From: Gracilibacillus sp. YIM 98692
Lineage (GTDB): Bacteria > Bacillota > Bacilli > Bacillales > Amphibacillaceae
Direction of reading: 5' to 3'
NCBI RefSeq assembly: GCF_010993965.1
Contig: NZ_WIXM01000015.1
Location: 1-64,000, forward strand
DNA: 64,000 nucleotides
Shown here: positions 8,303 to 16,329 of the stretch, one piece after another
Numbering within the stretch: the stretch's first letter is position 1
How the letters are laid out: each line of letters starts with the position of its first letter
Translations under genes and position numbers: made by a program
Notes under the pieces: model-generated
What the model was told of the DNA's origin: nothing
Seen by the model: only the letters and a program-made list of their open reading frames with translations
Database searches by the model: none

Positions 8303-8570
8303 TAGACTTAAAGAAAAATCCGACCATATTCGACAGTTTTAGAACTGTTCGTTCGGCTAATTGGAATATCGGTATCTTTTGTTATACTTTTTATTCTCTA
8401 TTATCACATTATACTCAGAATTATGACAGCGATTATATTGTGGTAACATTTAACTATTCGCATATAGATATAATTGAATTTTATCTTCTTATTCTTTGAT
8501 GTTAATGGCTTGCTTTATTTGGCTTTTTCTTCCTATGATAAATATATAGTTAGAAAGGGAGGCTGATTGG

Positions 8571-9548
8571 ATGAAAGGGGTTATAGCAAAAGAACCTGGT
8601 GGAGCAGAACAATTGGTGTATACAGATATGCCTCATCCTGAACTCCAACATGGCGATTTGTTAATCAAAGTACATGCTGCTGCGGTGAACCGCACAGACA
8701 TTTTGAATCGAGAAGGTAAAGTCGGGTATGTAGAGAATCCGATTATTGGAGTTGAAATTTCTGGAGAAGTTATAGATCCAAATGGGAATGATGATTTCAA
8801 AACAGGAGATCGAGTAATGGGGCTTGTTAATGGGGGAGCATACGCGGAATATGCTGTCATGCCTGCAAACCGTGCGATGCATATACCGGATTCTCTGTCA
8901 TATACAGATGCTGCTGCAATTCCGGAAGTATTTTTAACAGCATACCAAACTTTAAATTGGATTGGAAAGCTTCAAAAAAATGAAACAGTATTAATACATG
9001 CTGGCGCCAGTGGTGTTGGAACGGCAGCCATACAATTAGCCAAAAGATTGAGTGATGCCAAAGTTATAGTAACGGCAGGATCCGAACGAAAATTAGAATT
9101 TTGTCGTCAACTAGGAGCAGATATTGCGATTAATTATAAGAAAGTATCGTTTGATCAAGAAGTTTTAAAAGCAACTGATCAAAAAGGTGTGAATGTTATC
9201 TTAGACTTTGTAGGATCAGCCTATTGGGATAAGAATTATGCAAGCATTGCAATAGACGGACGTTGGGTATTAATTGGTGTTCTCGGTGGAAGTACAGTTA
9301 AAAAGGTTCGTTTAATGGATTTGATGAAGAAACGTGTCCAATTAACAGGTACATTATTGACTCCGAGAAGTGATGATTACAAATCTGAGTTAACCAAGGA
9401 CCTGATAAGCCAAACGAATCAAATGTTTGAAAATGGAACAATAAAGCCAATAGTGGATACTATTTTTTCAATTGAGGAAGCCTACAAAGCCCATCAATGG
9501 ATGGAACAAAATAAAAATATTGGAAAAATTGTATTAACGATCAATTAA
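8571..9548 (+). CDS. NAD(P)H:quinone oxidoreductase, zinc-free MDR family
   Basis: A 325-residue medium-chain reductase of the quinone oxidoreductase (PIG3/QOR) type. It begins with the GroES-like fold (AAAVNRTDILNREG, typical of Zn-free members, with no structural Cys cluster) and then has a Rossmann domain with the nucleotide motif HAGASGVGTAAIQLAK and INYKKVSFDQEV. It would reduce quinones or enones with NADPH. Strong AAAGGGAGG precedes the ATG. It stands alone, divergent from the S-box operon and upstream of the TRAP transporter, separated from the latter by a hairpin. Physiological substrate unknown. Confidence 0.85.
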   Translation: MKGVIAKEPGGAEQLVYTDMPHPELQHGDLLIKVHAAAVNRTDILNREGKVGYVENPIIGVEISGEVIDPNGNDDFKTGDRVMGLVNGGAYAEYAVMPANRAMHIPDSLSYTDAAAIPEVFLTAYQTLNWIGKLQKNETVLIHAGASGVGTAAIQLAKRLSDAKVIVTAGSERKLEFCRQLGADIAINYKKVSFDQEVLKATDQKGVNVILDFVGSAYWDKNYASIAIDGRWVLIGVLGGSTVKKVRLMDLMKKRVQLTGTLLTPRSDDYKSELTKDLISQTNQMFENGTIKPIVDTIFSIEEAYKAHQWMEQNKNIGKIVLTIN

Positions 9549-9557
9549 TGAGACTAT

Positions 9558-9605
9558 CGGCAAAATTCAGACTACCGTAGAGACCGTTCTGAATTTTGTC
9601 GATTT
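9558..9605 (+). terminator. hairpin after the oxidoreductase gene
   Basis: CGGCAAAATTCAGA pairs with TCTGAATTTTGTCG across a 16-base loop, followed by only four T and then an A-run. It is a strong stem but a weak terminator tract. Confidence 0.55.
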
Positions 9606-9618
9606 TAAAAAAAAAGAC

Positions 9619-9647
9619 TTGAAATATGCAAAATAAGAGATTATAAT
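9619..9647 (+). promoter_or_regulatory. promoter of the TRAP transporter operon
   Basis: TTGAAA (9619-9624), 17 bases, then TATAAT (9642-9647), about 75 bases before dctP. Immediately downstream lies a near-perfect palindrome that would block elongation or open-complex formation when bound. Confidence 0.8.
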
Positions 9648-9653
9648 GAAATC

Positions 9654-9675
9654 GTTAACAAATTAATTTGTTTAC
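9654..9675 (+). promoter_or_regulatory. 22-bp palindromic operator before dctP
   Basis: GTTAACAAATT is followed without a spacer by AATTTGTTTAC, which is inverted with one mismatch in eleven. It lies seven bases after the -10 box, the usual place for a repressor. No repressor gene adjoins; the binding protein is unknown. Confidence 0.6.
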
Positions 9676-9721
9676 CAAACAAACCAAAGATTATAACAAA
9701 CATTAGTAGGGGGTAATTTTT

Positions 9722-10774
9722 TTGAGTAAAATGAAAACGTTGTTATTAGGATTTATGGTGGTCAGCTTGGCTATATTATTAATAGCTTGTGGAGGCGAAG
9801 ATGATAACGATACTGCAAATGGATCTTCAGATTCAGGCGCAGAAAATGAAAGCAGTAACACAGAAGAGAATCAAGAAACGGTTACGTTAAAACTAGCGGA
9901 AAATCAACCTGAAGATTATCCAACAACGATTGGGGATAAAGAATTTGCAAGATTAGTAGAAGAAAAAACAGATGGACGTTACGAGATAGAAGTTTATGCA
10001 GGTGGACAGCTTGGAGATGAAGTAAGCGTTATCGAACAAGTACAATTAGGTTCTATTGATTTAGCACGTGTAAATGCAACACCTTTAACACAATTTGTTG
10101 ATGAAATTGGTGTTCTTTCCATGCCGTTCCTATTTGAAAGTGAAGAAGAAAAATGGGAAGTATTAAATGGAGAAAAAGGACAAGAGCTGTTAGATACATT
10201 TGATGGAAGTAATTTAGTTGGTCTTGCTTATTACGATTCAGGTGAAAGAAGTTTTTATAACACAGAAAGACCAGTTAAATCACCTGAAGATTTAGAAGGC
10301 TTAAAAATCCGTGTTCAACAATCAGATTTAGCCATTTCAGTTGTAGAAGCGTTAGGTGCGTCAGCTACACCAATGGAATATGGAGAAGTGTATTCATCCT
10401 TACAAACGGGAGTTATTCAAGGAGCTGAAAATAATTTCCCAAGCTACTATACAAGTAACCATTATGAAGTAGCTCCATATTATACGGTTAATGGTTATTC
10501 AGGTACACCAGAAGTTGTAATCGGTTCTCAAAAGCTATGGGATTCTCTAAGTGAAGAGGACAAGCAAGCATTTAAAGAAGCAGCTCAGGAATCTGTATCC
10601 GTACAACGTGAGGCGTGGGCTGAACTGGAAGAAGAATCTCGAGAAGCAGTTGTGGAAGCAGGAAGTGAATTGACTGAAGTAGACGATATTTCTGAATGGA
10701 GAGACGCAGTACAAGAAGTTTATGATGAATACGAAGATCAGTATGGTGAATGGATTGAAAAGTTAACAGAATAG
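9722..10774 (+). CDS. dctP: TRAP transporter solute-binding lipoprotein DctP
   Basis: A 350-residue lipoprotein: hydrophobic signal, lipobox LLIAC, an acidic Ser/Glu/Asn-rich linker, then the DctP fold with AENQPEDYPTTIGDKEFARLVEE, YAGGQLGDE and the conserved Arg-containing LKIRVQQSD and GVIQGAENNFPSYY stretches. DctP proteins catch organic acids (C4-dicarboxylates, sugar acids, uronates) for the membrane subunits. Translation probably begins at TTG 9722, eight bases after AGGGGG; the ATG at 9731 would be too far. Next to a hemicellulose island, a uronate or aldonate substrate is plausible but inferred. Confidence 0.9.
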   Translation: MSKMKTLLLGFMVVSLAILLIACGGEDDNDTANGSSDSGAENESSNTEENQETVTLKLAENQPEDYPTTIGDKEFARLVEEKTDGRYEIEVYAGGQLGDEVSVIEQVQLGSIDLARVNATPLTQFVDEIGVLSMPFLFESEEEKWEVLNGEKGQELLDTFDGSNLVGLAYYDSGERSFYNTERPVKSPEDLEGLKIRVQQSDLAISVVEALGASATPMEYGEVYSSLQTGVIQGAENNFPSYYTSNHYEVAPYYTVNGYSGTPEVVIGSQKLWDSLSEEDKQAFKEAAQESVSVQREAWAELEEESREAVVEAGSELTEVDDISEWRDAVQEVYDEYEDQYGEWIEKLTE

Positions 10775-10799
10775 AATGAAGGGGGAGCCCCCTTCATTC
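10774..10799 (+). promoter_or_regulatory. perfect hairpin between dctP and dctQ
   Basis: GAATGAAGGGGG is followed by its perfect complement CCCCCTTCATTC, starting on the last base of the dctP stop codon. With no T-run and with a ribosome site just after, it probably stabilises the dctP transcript or partly attenuates the membrane subunits rather than ending transcription. Confidence 0.7.
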
Positions 10800-10820
10800 C
10801 TATTTCTAGGAGGAACATAT

Positions 10821-11318
10821 ATGAAAGCAATGAGCGGAATTAAAGCAGTCATTGACAAGCTATTAGTTGTAACAGCTTTAACTATGTTAGCAGTGATGGT
10901 AGTAGTGATTGTAGTGCAAGTTTTTTCACGGCAATTATTTGACTACACACCATCTTGGTCAGAGGAGCTATCTAAATTGTTACTTGTTTGGATCAGCTTT
11001 TTAGGAATTGCATATGGGGTAAAGGAAAAGCTTCATATTGCACTTGGCCTCTTTGTTAATAAGATGCCAAAAAGTATTCAACATACATTGGATTATTTCG
11101 CAAAGGTACTCATTATCGGGTTTGGCGGCATAATGGTCTATTATGGTTACATCTTTATGGATTTAATGGGAAATTCAACGATGCCAGGTACTGGCCTGCC
11201 ATCTAGTTTTCTATATGCATGTATTCCTGTTACAGGGGTGTATGTTGTTATTTATGGTGTGGAATTGTTATTCAAAAAAGGGTTACACCAAGAATTTAAT
11301 GAGATAAGCGAGGAATGA
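10821..11318 (+). CDS. dctQ: TRAP transporter small permease DctQ
   Basis: 165 residues with four hydrophobic segments and the DctQ signature FSRQLFDYTPSWSEELSKLLLVWISFLG in the first half. DctQ is the small membrane subunit that pairs with DctM. The start at 10821 follows AGGAGG with seven to eight bases of spacing; an in-frame upstream extension runs through the intercistronic hairpin and is not credible. It is followed four bases later by dctM. Confidence 0.9.
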   Translation: MKAMSGIKAVIDKLLVVTALTMLAVMVVVIVVQVFSRQLFDYTPSWSEELSKLLLVWISFLGIAYGVKEKLHIALGLFVNKMPKSIQHTLDYFAKVLIIGFGGIMVYYGYIFMDLMGNSTMPGTGLPSSFLYACIPVTGVYVVIYGVELLFKKGLHQEFNEISEE

Positions 11319-11322
11319 AATC

Positions 11323-12600
11323 ATGGAAATAGCAATCTTACTCGGAAGTTTCGCAATATTGTTAATTTTAAGAGTCCCTATTGCCTTAACATTAATTATT
11401 TCTTCCTTATTAACAGGAATATATATGGAATTAGATCCAGCTGCCATTATGCAACGTATGGTAGGAGGGTTGAATTCTTTTTCCTTGCTAGCTATTCCGT
11501 TTTTTATTTTAGCTGGTGAGATTATGAATGAAGGCGGAATTTCGCGTCGTTTAATTAATTTCGCAAATGTTATTATCGGCAAGATTCGTGGTGGGGTAGC
11601 TATGGTAAATGTCCTTGCTAGTACCTTTTTTGGAGGTATTTCCGGTTCTGCACTTGCTGATACATCTTCATTAGGTTCTGTACTCATTCCAATGATGAAA
11701 AAGAATGGATACGATTCTGATTATTCCGTATCTGTTACAATATCAAGTGCAGCACAAGGGGTATTAATTCCTCCAAGTCATAATATGATTATTTACTCAA
11801 CAGCAGCTGGTGGTGTCTCTGTTGGTGCTCTGTTTATGGGTGGATTAGGTCCAGGATTATTGCTTGGTTTAGCTATTATGGTATTAACCTATGCTATCGC
11901 TGTTAAACGTAAATATCCAAAAGGAGAAGTAATAAAAAAAGAAGAGATTCCTAGAATCGTATGGGAAGGCTTACTAGGATTATTAACGGTTGTTATTATT
12001 ATGGGTGGTATTCTTAGTGGGATCTTTACAGCAACGGAATCTGCTGCAATAGGTACACTTTATGCATTTATCATTACTTTCTTTGTGTATAGAGAAATCC
12101 CTTTTGCTAGAATGGGATTAATACTATATAGAACGTTTAAAACACTAGCAATGGTTATGTTCCTTATTGCAACCTCTTCATCGTTTGGATGGCTTTTAGC
12201 GTTATTAAAAGTTCCAGCAATGGTTGCTGACGGCCTTATAGGTATTTCGCCAAATCATTATGTGACTATCTTTTTGATAGTTGTTATTCTCTTGTTACTA
12301 GGAATGGTTATGGATATGGCGCCATTAATTTTGATCGCTACTCCTATTTTATTACCTGTTGCTATGCAAGTAGGGATTGACCCAGTACACTTCGGCGTTT
12401 TATTAATCTTATGCTTGGCAGTTGGATTAGTGACTCCGCCAGTAGGATCGGTACTATTTGTTGGTTCCGCTATAGGAAGGATACCGATAGAGAAAGCATC
12501 AAAAGGAATGGTACCATTCTATGCTGCAATGATTGTTGTATTATTACTCGTTGCTTATGTTCCAGAAATTTCGCTTTATCTTCCTTCGCTATTTGAATAA
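11323..12600 (+). CDS. dctM: TRAP transporter large permease DctM
   Basis: 425 residues, about 12 membrane segments, with the DctM hallmarks AIPFFILAGEIMNEGGIS, GGISGSALADTSSLG, SVTISSAAQGVLIPPSHNM and ESAAIGTLYA. It is the sodium-driven channel subunit of the TRAP system. It ends the operon; a copy of a dispersed repeat begins two bases after its stop codon and a strong terminator lies 156 bases on. Confidence 0.92.
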   Translation: MEIAILLGSFAILLILRVPIALTLIISSLLTGIYMELDPAAIMQRMVGGLNSFSLLAIPFFILAGEIMNEGGISRRLINFANVIIGKIRGGVAMVNVLASTFFGGISGSALADTSSLGSVLIPMMKKNGYDSDYSVSVTISSAAQGVLIPPSHNMIIYSTAAGGVSVGALFMGGLGPGLLLGLAIMVLTYAIAVKRKYPKGEVIKKEEIPRIVWEGLLGLLTVVIIMGGILSGIFTATESAAIGTLYAFIITFFVYREIPFARMGLILYRTFKTLAMVMFLIATSSSFGWLLALLKVPAMVADGLIGISPNHYVTIFLIVVILLLLGMVMDMAPLILIATPILLPVAMQVGIDPVHFGVLLILCLAVGLVTPPVGSVLFVGSAIGRIPIEKASKGMVPFYAAMIVVLLLVAYVPEISLYLPSLFE

Positions 12601-12602
12601 TT

Positions 12603-12720
12603 TTATAAAGAAAACTCGTCGATTGTCGAGCCTTTGGCGAAGTTAGAGACGTAGTTGCCCCAATCTATCTTCCTAATAGTGGTATCTACGTTAAATTTAA
12701 TTCATCTGTAACACGGTATA
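12603..12720 (+). repeat. dispersed repeat family B, copy 1
   Basis: Begins TTATAAAGAAAACTCGTC two bases after the dctM stop and ends GTAACACGGTATA. It matches 32879-32996 on the opposite strand along its whole ~118 bases with roughly 85 percent identity by eye. It has no coding potential. Confidence 0.8.
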
Positions 12721-12755
12721 AATTCTGATAAGGTAAAGTTACTAGATTCATATAA

Positions 12756-12795
12756 CCCCCTGCTCGATAAGAAGAGCAGGGGGTTTGTTTGTTTG
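12756..12795 (+). terminator. terminator of the TRAP operon
   Basis: CCCCCTGCTC and GAGCAGGGGG form a ten-pair GC-rich stem followed by TTTGTTTGTTTG. Confidence 0.85.
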
Positions 12796-12921
12796 CAGGA
12801 TTCTAATATAATAAGCGTATGAATAATTCGTTAGAACTAGTGAAAAAAGCCTATTATTATATTTCCTGGGAAATTAAAATGATGTGAGACTCCTGTAAGT
12901 ATTAAAATTACCGTGTACAGG

Positions 12922-12950
12922 GAGCTAACTTTTTGGTTAGCTCTTTGTTG
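12922..12950 (+). terminator. terminator-like hairpin in the sensor leader
   Basis: GAGCTAAC and GTTAGCTC form an eight-pair stem with a T-rich loop, followed by TTTGTTGTG. It ends just before the sensor promoter, so it may be a second stop for upstream transcription. The stretch 12796-12921 otherwise shows nothing I can name. Confidence 0.5.
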
Positions 12951-12960
12951 TGTCATCTTA

Positions 12961-12989
12961 TTGAAAAGAACCAATAGAAGTGCTAATGT
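12961..12989 (+). promoter_or_regulatory. promoter of the YesM/YesN-type pair
   Basis: TTGAAA, 17 bases, TAATGT. A cre-like sequence follows 29 bases downstream. If this promoter is used, the first in-frame ATGs at 12980-12986 cannot be the start, which supports GTG 13049. Confidence 0.6.
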
Positions 12990-13017
12990 ATAAATTAATA
13001 CAAGCAATATCTTGTTT

Positions 13018-13031
13018 TGGAAGCGATTACA
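13018..13031 (+). promoter_or_regulatory. cre-like site (CcpA) before the sensor kinase
   Basis: TGGAAGCGATTACA matches the catabolite-responsive element consensus TGWNANCGNTNWCA with one mismatch. Its position between promoter and start codon would give glucose repression. Confidence 0.55.
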
Positions 13032-13048
13032 ATAAGGTGGTAGAATAC

Positions 13049-14770
13049 GTGAAGAAGATAATTAGAAAAATAAAATGGTTTATGCAGTCTTTAAGTTTAA
13101 AAAGTCGTATTGCTGTTGTACTAGCTATTGGTACTTTGATACCGGTATTGTTTACTGTCTTATTCGCATATCATTCTATGTCCACCATATTAACTAATAA
13201 ATTACACGATAGTGTTTATAGTAACCTTCATCAAATTCGGCTATCACTGGAAAATACGATAGATGATTTGAATTATGTCTCCCAGCAAATTGCTTACTCG
13301 GAAGATATATTATTTAAATTAAGTGGCTATCTTGAATTAGAACAATCTTATGATCGAACAAAGTATTATGAAGATATAAGAAAAGAACTAAACTTAATTA
13401 CCTTTAGTAATCCAAGTATTGGTTTATCGCTTATTTATTTAGAAGAGAACCAAAACTATTTATTTAATAGTCATGGTGTGAAACAAGGATTTCAAATACA
13501 TAACCCGCCACTGTTAGATGGAGGATTTCAATTACATAATTATGGGCCGCATATAACAAATGAAAGATTTAAAGATCATTATGTTCTTTCTACTATAAGA
13601 AAGTTGGATTTAGCAATAAACAATTCTATTTATATTTATTTAGAATCTAGTTTGAATTTAACGGAGGATATTTTACAAACGGAACAAGTCGTCAACCAAG
13701 CTGAATACTTACTGCTAGACTCATCTAATCAAATTATCTACAGCGAAAATAATGATTTTCCAGTCCACTCTCGCTTTTCCAGTAATCTACAACAAACAAA
13801 CGGAACTCATAATGGATATTATTGGTTTCAAGAAAAGTCCAACAAAGACTGGAGTATCATTGCACTTATACCAATAGCAAAATACCAGGAAGAAATGAAT
13901 CAATGGGTAATTATGATGGGTTACATTGCTGTTTTATTTGTATGTGTCAGCCTTATTATTGCTTTATTACTTTGGAAAAATGTATACAAACCTCTTAATC
14001 AATTTAATCGAGAAATTCAATTAATGGAACACAGTAATTTTCATTCAAGGGTTGTGGAAACAAGAATACCAGAGTTTGTGTCATTAATTCATCAGTTTCG
14101 TAATATGAGAAAACAAATTTCCTTATTGATTGAGGAAATTGAACAAAAAGAGCGTAAAAAAGCAGATTTAGAAGTAGAAAAACTAGTTCATCAAATTAAT
14201 CCACATTTTTTAATGAATACATTAGATACTGCAAGATGGCTAGCTGTTGCTGGGGATCGTAAGCCATTAACAAAATTACTATCCTCTTTAAATAAAATTC
14301 TCTATTATAATATGGGGAAATTAGGAAAAATGTCTACTTTAAAAGAAGAGATTGATTCCATGGAGCAATATATAAATCTTCAACAATTACGATATGATTT
14401 TACATATAAATCCTGCGTAAATGTATCAGAACAGATCCTTCAATCAGAAGTGCCACGGTTTATCCTGCAACCAATTGTTGAAAATGCTATTTATCATGGG
14501 CTTGTGGATGATGGAACTATTCAACTTTGCATAATAACAGAAAAGCGGAACATAAAAATAGAGTTAAAAGACGATGGTAGAGGGATTCCTGAAGAAAAAC
14601 TTCATAGCCTTATAAATGAGAAGCCTACGAATCAATCAGAACAAGGAATGGGAATTGGCTTACATTATGTAAAAAGAATTTTAGAAAGAATGTATAATGA
14701 GAAAGCAGACATACAATTGAAATCTAAAGAAGGGGAAGGAACTAGTGTCACACTCTATATTCCATTTTAA
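13049..14770 (+). CDS. YesM-type sensor histidine kinase
   Basis: 573 residues: first membrane helix near residues 20-40, a ~250-residue extracellular sensor region, second helix, HAMP, then a His_kinase domain whose phospho-acceptor lies in HQINPHFLMNTLD (His386) and an ATPase domain with VENAIYHGL and DDGRGIPEE. YesM-type kinases detect extracellular oligosaccharides or loaded binding proteins. GTG 13049 follows AAGGTGG by eight bases. It is followed by its regulator and then by the ABC importer it probably controls. Confidence 0.9.
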   Translation: MKKIIRKIKWFMQSLSLKSRIAVVLAIGTLIPVLFTVLFAYHSMSTILTNKLHDSVYSNLHQIRLSLENTIDDLNYVSQQIAYSEDILFKLSGYLELEQSYDRTKYYEDIRKELNLITFSNPSIGLSLIYLEENQNYLFNSHGVKQGFQIHNPPLLDGGFQLHNYGPHITNERFKDHYVLSTIRKLDLAINNSIYIYLESSLNLTEDILQTEQVVNQAEYLLLDSSNQIIYSENNDFPVHSRFSSNLQQTNGTHNGYYWFQEKSNKDWSIIALIPIAKYQEEMNQWVIMMGYIAVLFVCVSLIIALLLWKNVYKPLNQFNREIQLMEHSNFHSRVVETRIPEFVSLIHQFRNMRKQISLLIEEIEQKERKKADLEVEKLVHQINPHFLMNTLDTARWLAVAGDRKPLTKLLSSLNKILYYNMGKLGKMSTLKEEIDSMEQYINLQQLRYDFTYKSCVNVSEQILQSEVPRFILQPIVENAIYHGLVDDGTIQLCIITEKRNIKIELKDDGRGIPEEKLHSLINEKPTNQSEQGMGIGLHYVKRILERMYNEKADIQLKSKEGEGTSVTLYIPF

Positions 14771-14786
14771 AAGGGGGTTTACGTCA

Positions 14787-16175
14787 TTGATACGTGTATT
14801 AATTGTAGAAGATGATAAATTAGTTAGGAAAAGCTTTATTCAGGCCTTTGATTGGGAGAAGTTTGGCATGAGTGTGGTAGGAGACGCCAAAAATGGTGAA
14901 AAAGCTCTGCAATATTTAAATACGAAAGAAGTAGATTTAATAATTACGGATCTTGCCATGCCTATTATGTCCGGGATAGAGTTGATAAAACAAGTGAAAG
15001 AAAAATATCCTAATATCTTTATCGTTGTTCTATCTTTACACCAAGACTTTGAATATATACAGGAAGCTATGCGGTTAGGCGCCATTGATTATATTGCGAA
15101 GGTAGAACTGGATGATGAACACATGGATGCGACACTTCACCGTATCCAAAATCGTATTAAAGCAGAAAAAAAGAAGGTGCACCAGGTAGAAGCAGCGCCA
15201 TCCATAAATATCAGAAAGGGTTTCTTATTTTTGGCGGAACAACAATTAGATGCGTATATGGAGCAATTATCTGATTTGATGGATCAAGAGATATATGACA
15301 TTGCGGCAGATGCTGTTTTTATTCCAACCGATCATAAACAAAGAATAGAACAAGAAATAGAACAGATTCAAGCATTTGATCACTCGCTTTTTATTTTTTG
15401 GGTGGATAATTATGAAAGCAGAGAAACGTTGAAAAAGCAAGTTCTTCAGTATAAAGATCATTTTATTTTTTATGAAACAACAAGAGATCATTATATAGAA
15501 ATGAAGGACTATAAGCAGTTATTGATCCCGCAACAAAGGGTAGAGTTGTCGGAGATAGAGGAACGTTTAGTATCTTTGCAATGGGTTAAGGATAATATGA
15601 CGTTATATGCCTTGTTAGAGGATGTACGTCAAATAAGATTACCAAAGCATAAAATAAATGAATTAATTTTAATGACGATGTATGAATGTAGAAAAATATA
15701 TGAAGATTTGCTGCCTAGTGATTTAGCATTACCAGCTTCTTTTTCTTATTGGATAGATATAGAAAATTGGTTTTTACAGGCAAAATCAGTCATTCATCAA
15801 AACGTTTTCAGCCAGTCTTTTTCTAACGAGACCAATCAGTCCATTCTTCAAGCTGTTCATATAGTGGAACAAGAATTAGCACAGCCCATTACAGCTGGTG
15901 ATGTGGCAGAGAGGGTCTATATGAGTAGAAGTTACTTTTCCATTTGTTTTAAGGAAATCGTCGGCTATACTTTTCATGAGTATTTGCGGATTGCACGTAT
16001 TAACAAGGCAAAGAAATATCTTAAACACACAAGAGAAAAGGTGGCTGTCATTGCAGAAAAGGTGGGCTATACGGATATAAAGTATTTTAGTAAAATGTTT
16101 AAACAAACAACAGGTTGCTTACCTACCGAATACAGAAAAAGGAACCGAAGGGTGAAAGATGTTTTGTCAAAGTGA
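14787..16175 (+). CDS. YesN-type response regulator with AraC DNA-binding domain
   Basis: 462 residues. The receiver domain has the phospho-acceptor Asp55 in LIITDLAMPIMSG and a DDKL acidic pocket. A long central region follows, and then the C-terminal double helix-turn-helix of AraC type (AERVYMSRSYFSICFKEIVG; KVGYTDIKYFSKMFK). The likely start is TTG 14787, nine bases after AAAAGGGGG, 16 bases past the kinase stop. An earlier ATG at 14745 overlaps the kinase end. It probably activates the adjacent lipoprotein promoter at 16261. Confidence 0.88.
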   Translation: MIRVLIVEDDKLVRKSFIQAFDWEKFGMSVVGDAKNGEKALQYLNTKEVDLIITDLAMPIMSGIELIKQVKEKYPNIFIVVLSLHQDFEYIQEAMRLGAIDYIAKVELDDEHMDATLHRIQNRIKAEKKKVHQVEAAPSINIRKGFLFLAEQQLDAYMEQLSDLMDQEIYDIAADAVFIPTDHKQRIEQEIEQIQAFDHSLFIFWVDNYESRETLKKQVLQYKDHFIFYETTRDHYIEMKDYKQLLIPQQRVELSEIEERLVSLQWVKDNMTLYALLEDVRQIRLPKHKINELILMTMYECRKIYEDLLPSDLALPASFSYWIDIENWFLQAKSVIHQNVFSQSFSNETNQSILQAVHIVEQELAQPITAGDVAERVYMSRSYFSICFKEIVGYTFHEYLRIARINKAKKYLKHTREKVAVIAEKVGYTDIKYFSKMFKQTTGCLPTEYRKRNRRVKDVLSK

Positions 16176-16260
16176 GATAATTGTTTGAAAGACTGGTAAC
16201 AGCTATCCAATTTCCCTATTGACATACAAATATCCCCTATTTTTCAAAACAACCCTCTAA

Positions 16261-16288
16261 TTGAATGCGCTTTCAAAAGTGGTAAGAT
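16261..16288 (+). promoter_or_regulatory. promoter with overlapping cre-like site before lipoprotein gene
   Basis: TTGAAT (16261-16266), 16 bases and TAAGAT (16283-16288). TGAATGCGCTTTCA at 16262-16275 matches the cre consensus with one mismatch and overlaps the -35 box, so CcpA binding would exclude RNA polymerase. Confidence 0.6.
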
Positions 16289-16329
16289 AAATGTGTATTC
16301 CATTTAAATCAGAGGGGAAGGGTGAAGTA

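Noticed and set aside
8296-8499. 67-codon plus-strand open frame
   Set aside because: It overlaps the divergent promoter of the S-box operon, has no ribosome site and has an AT-biased composition typical of chance frames.
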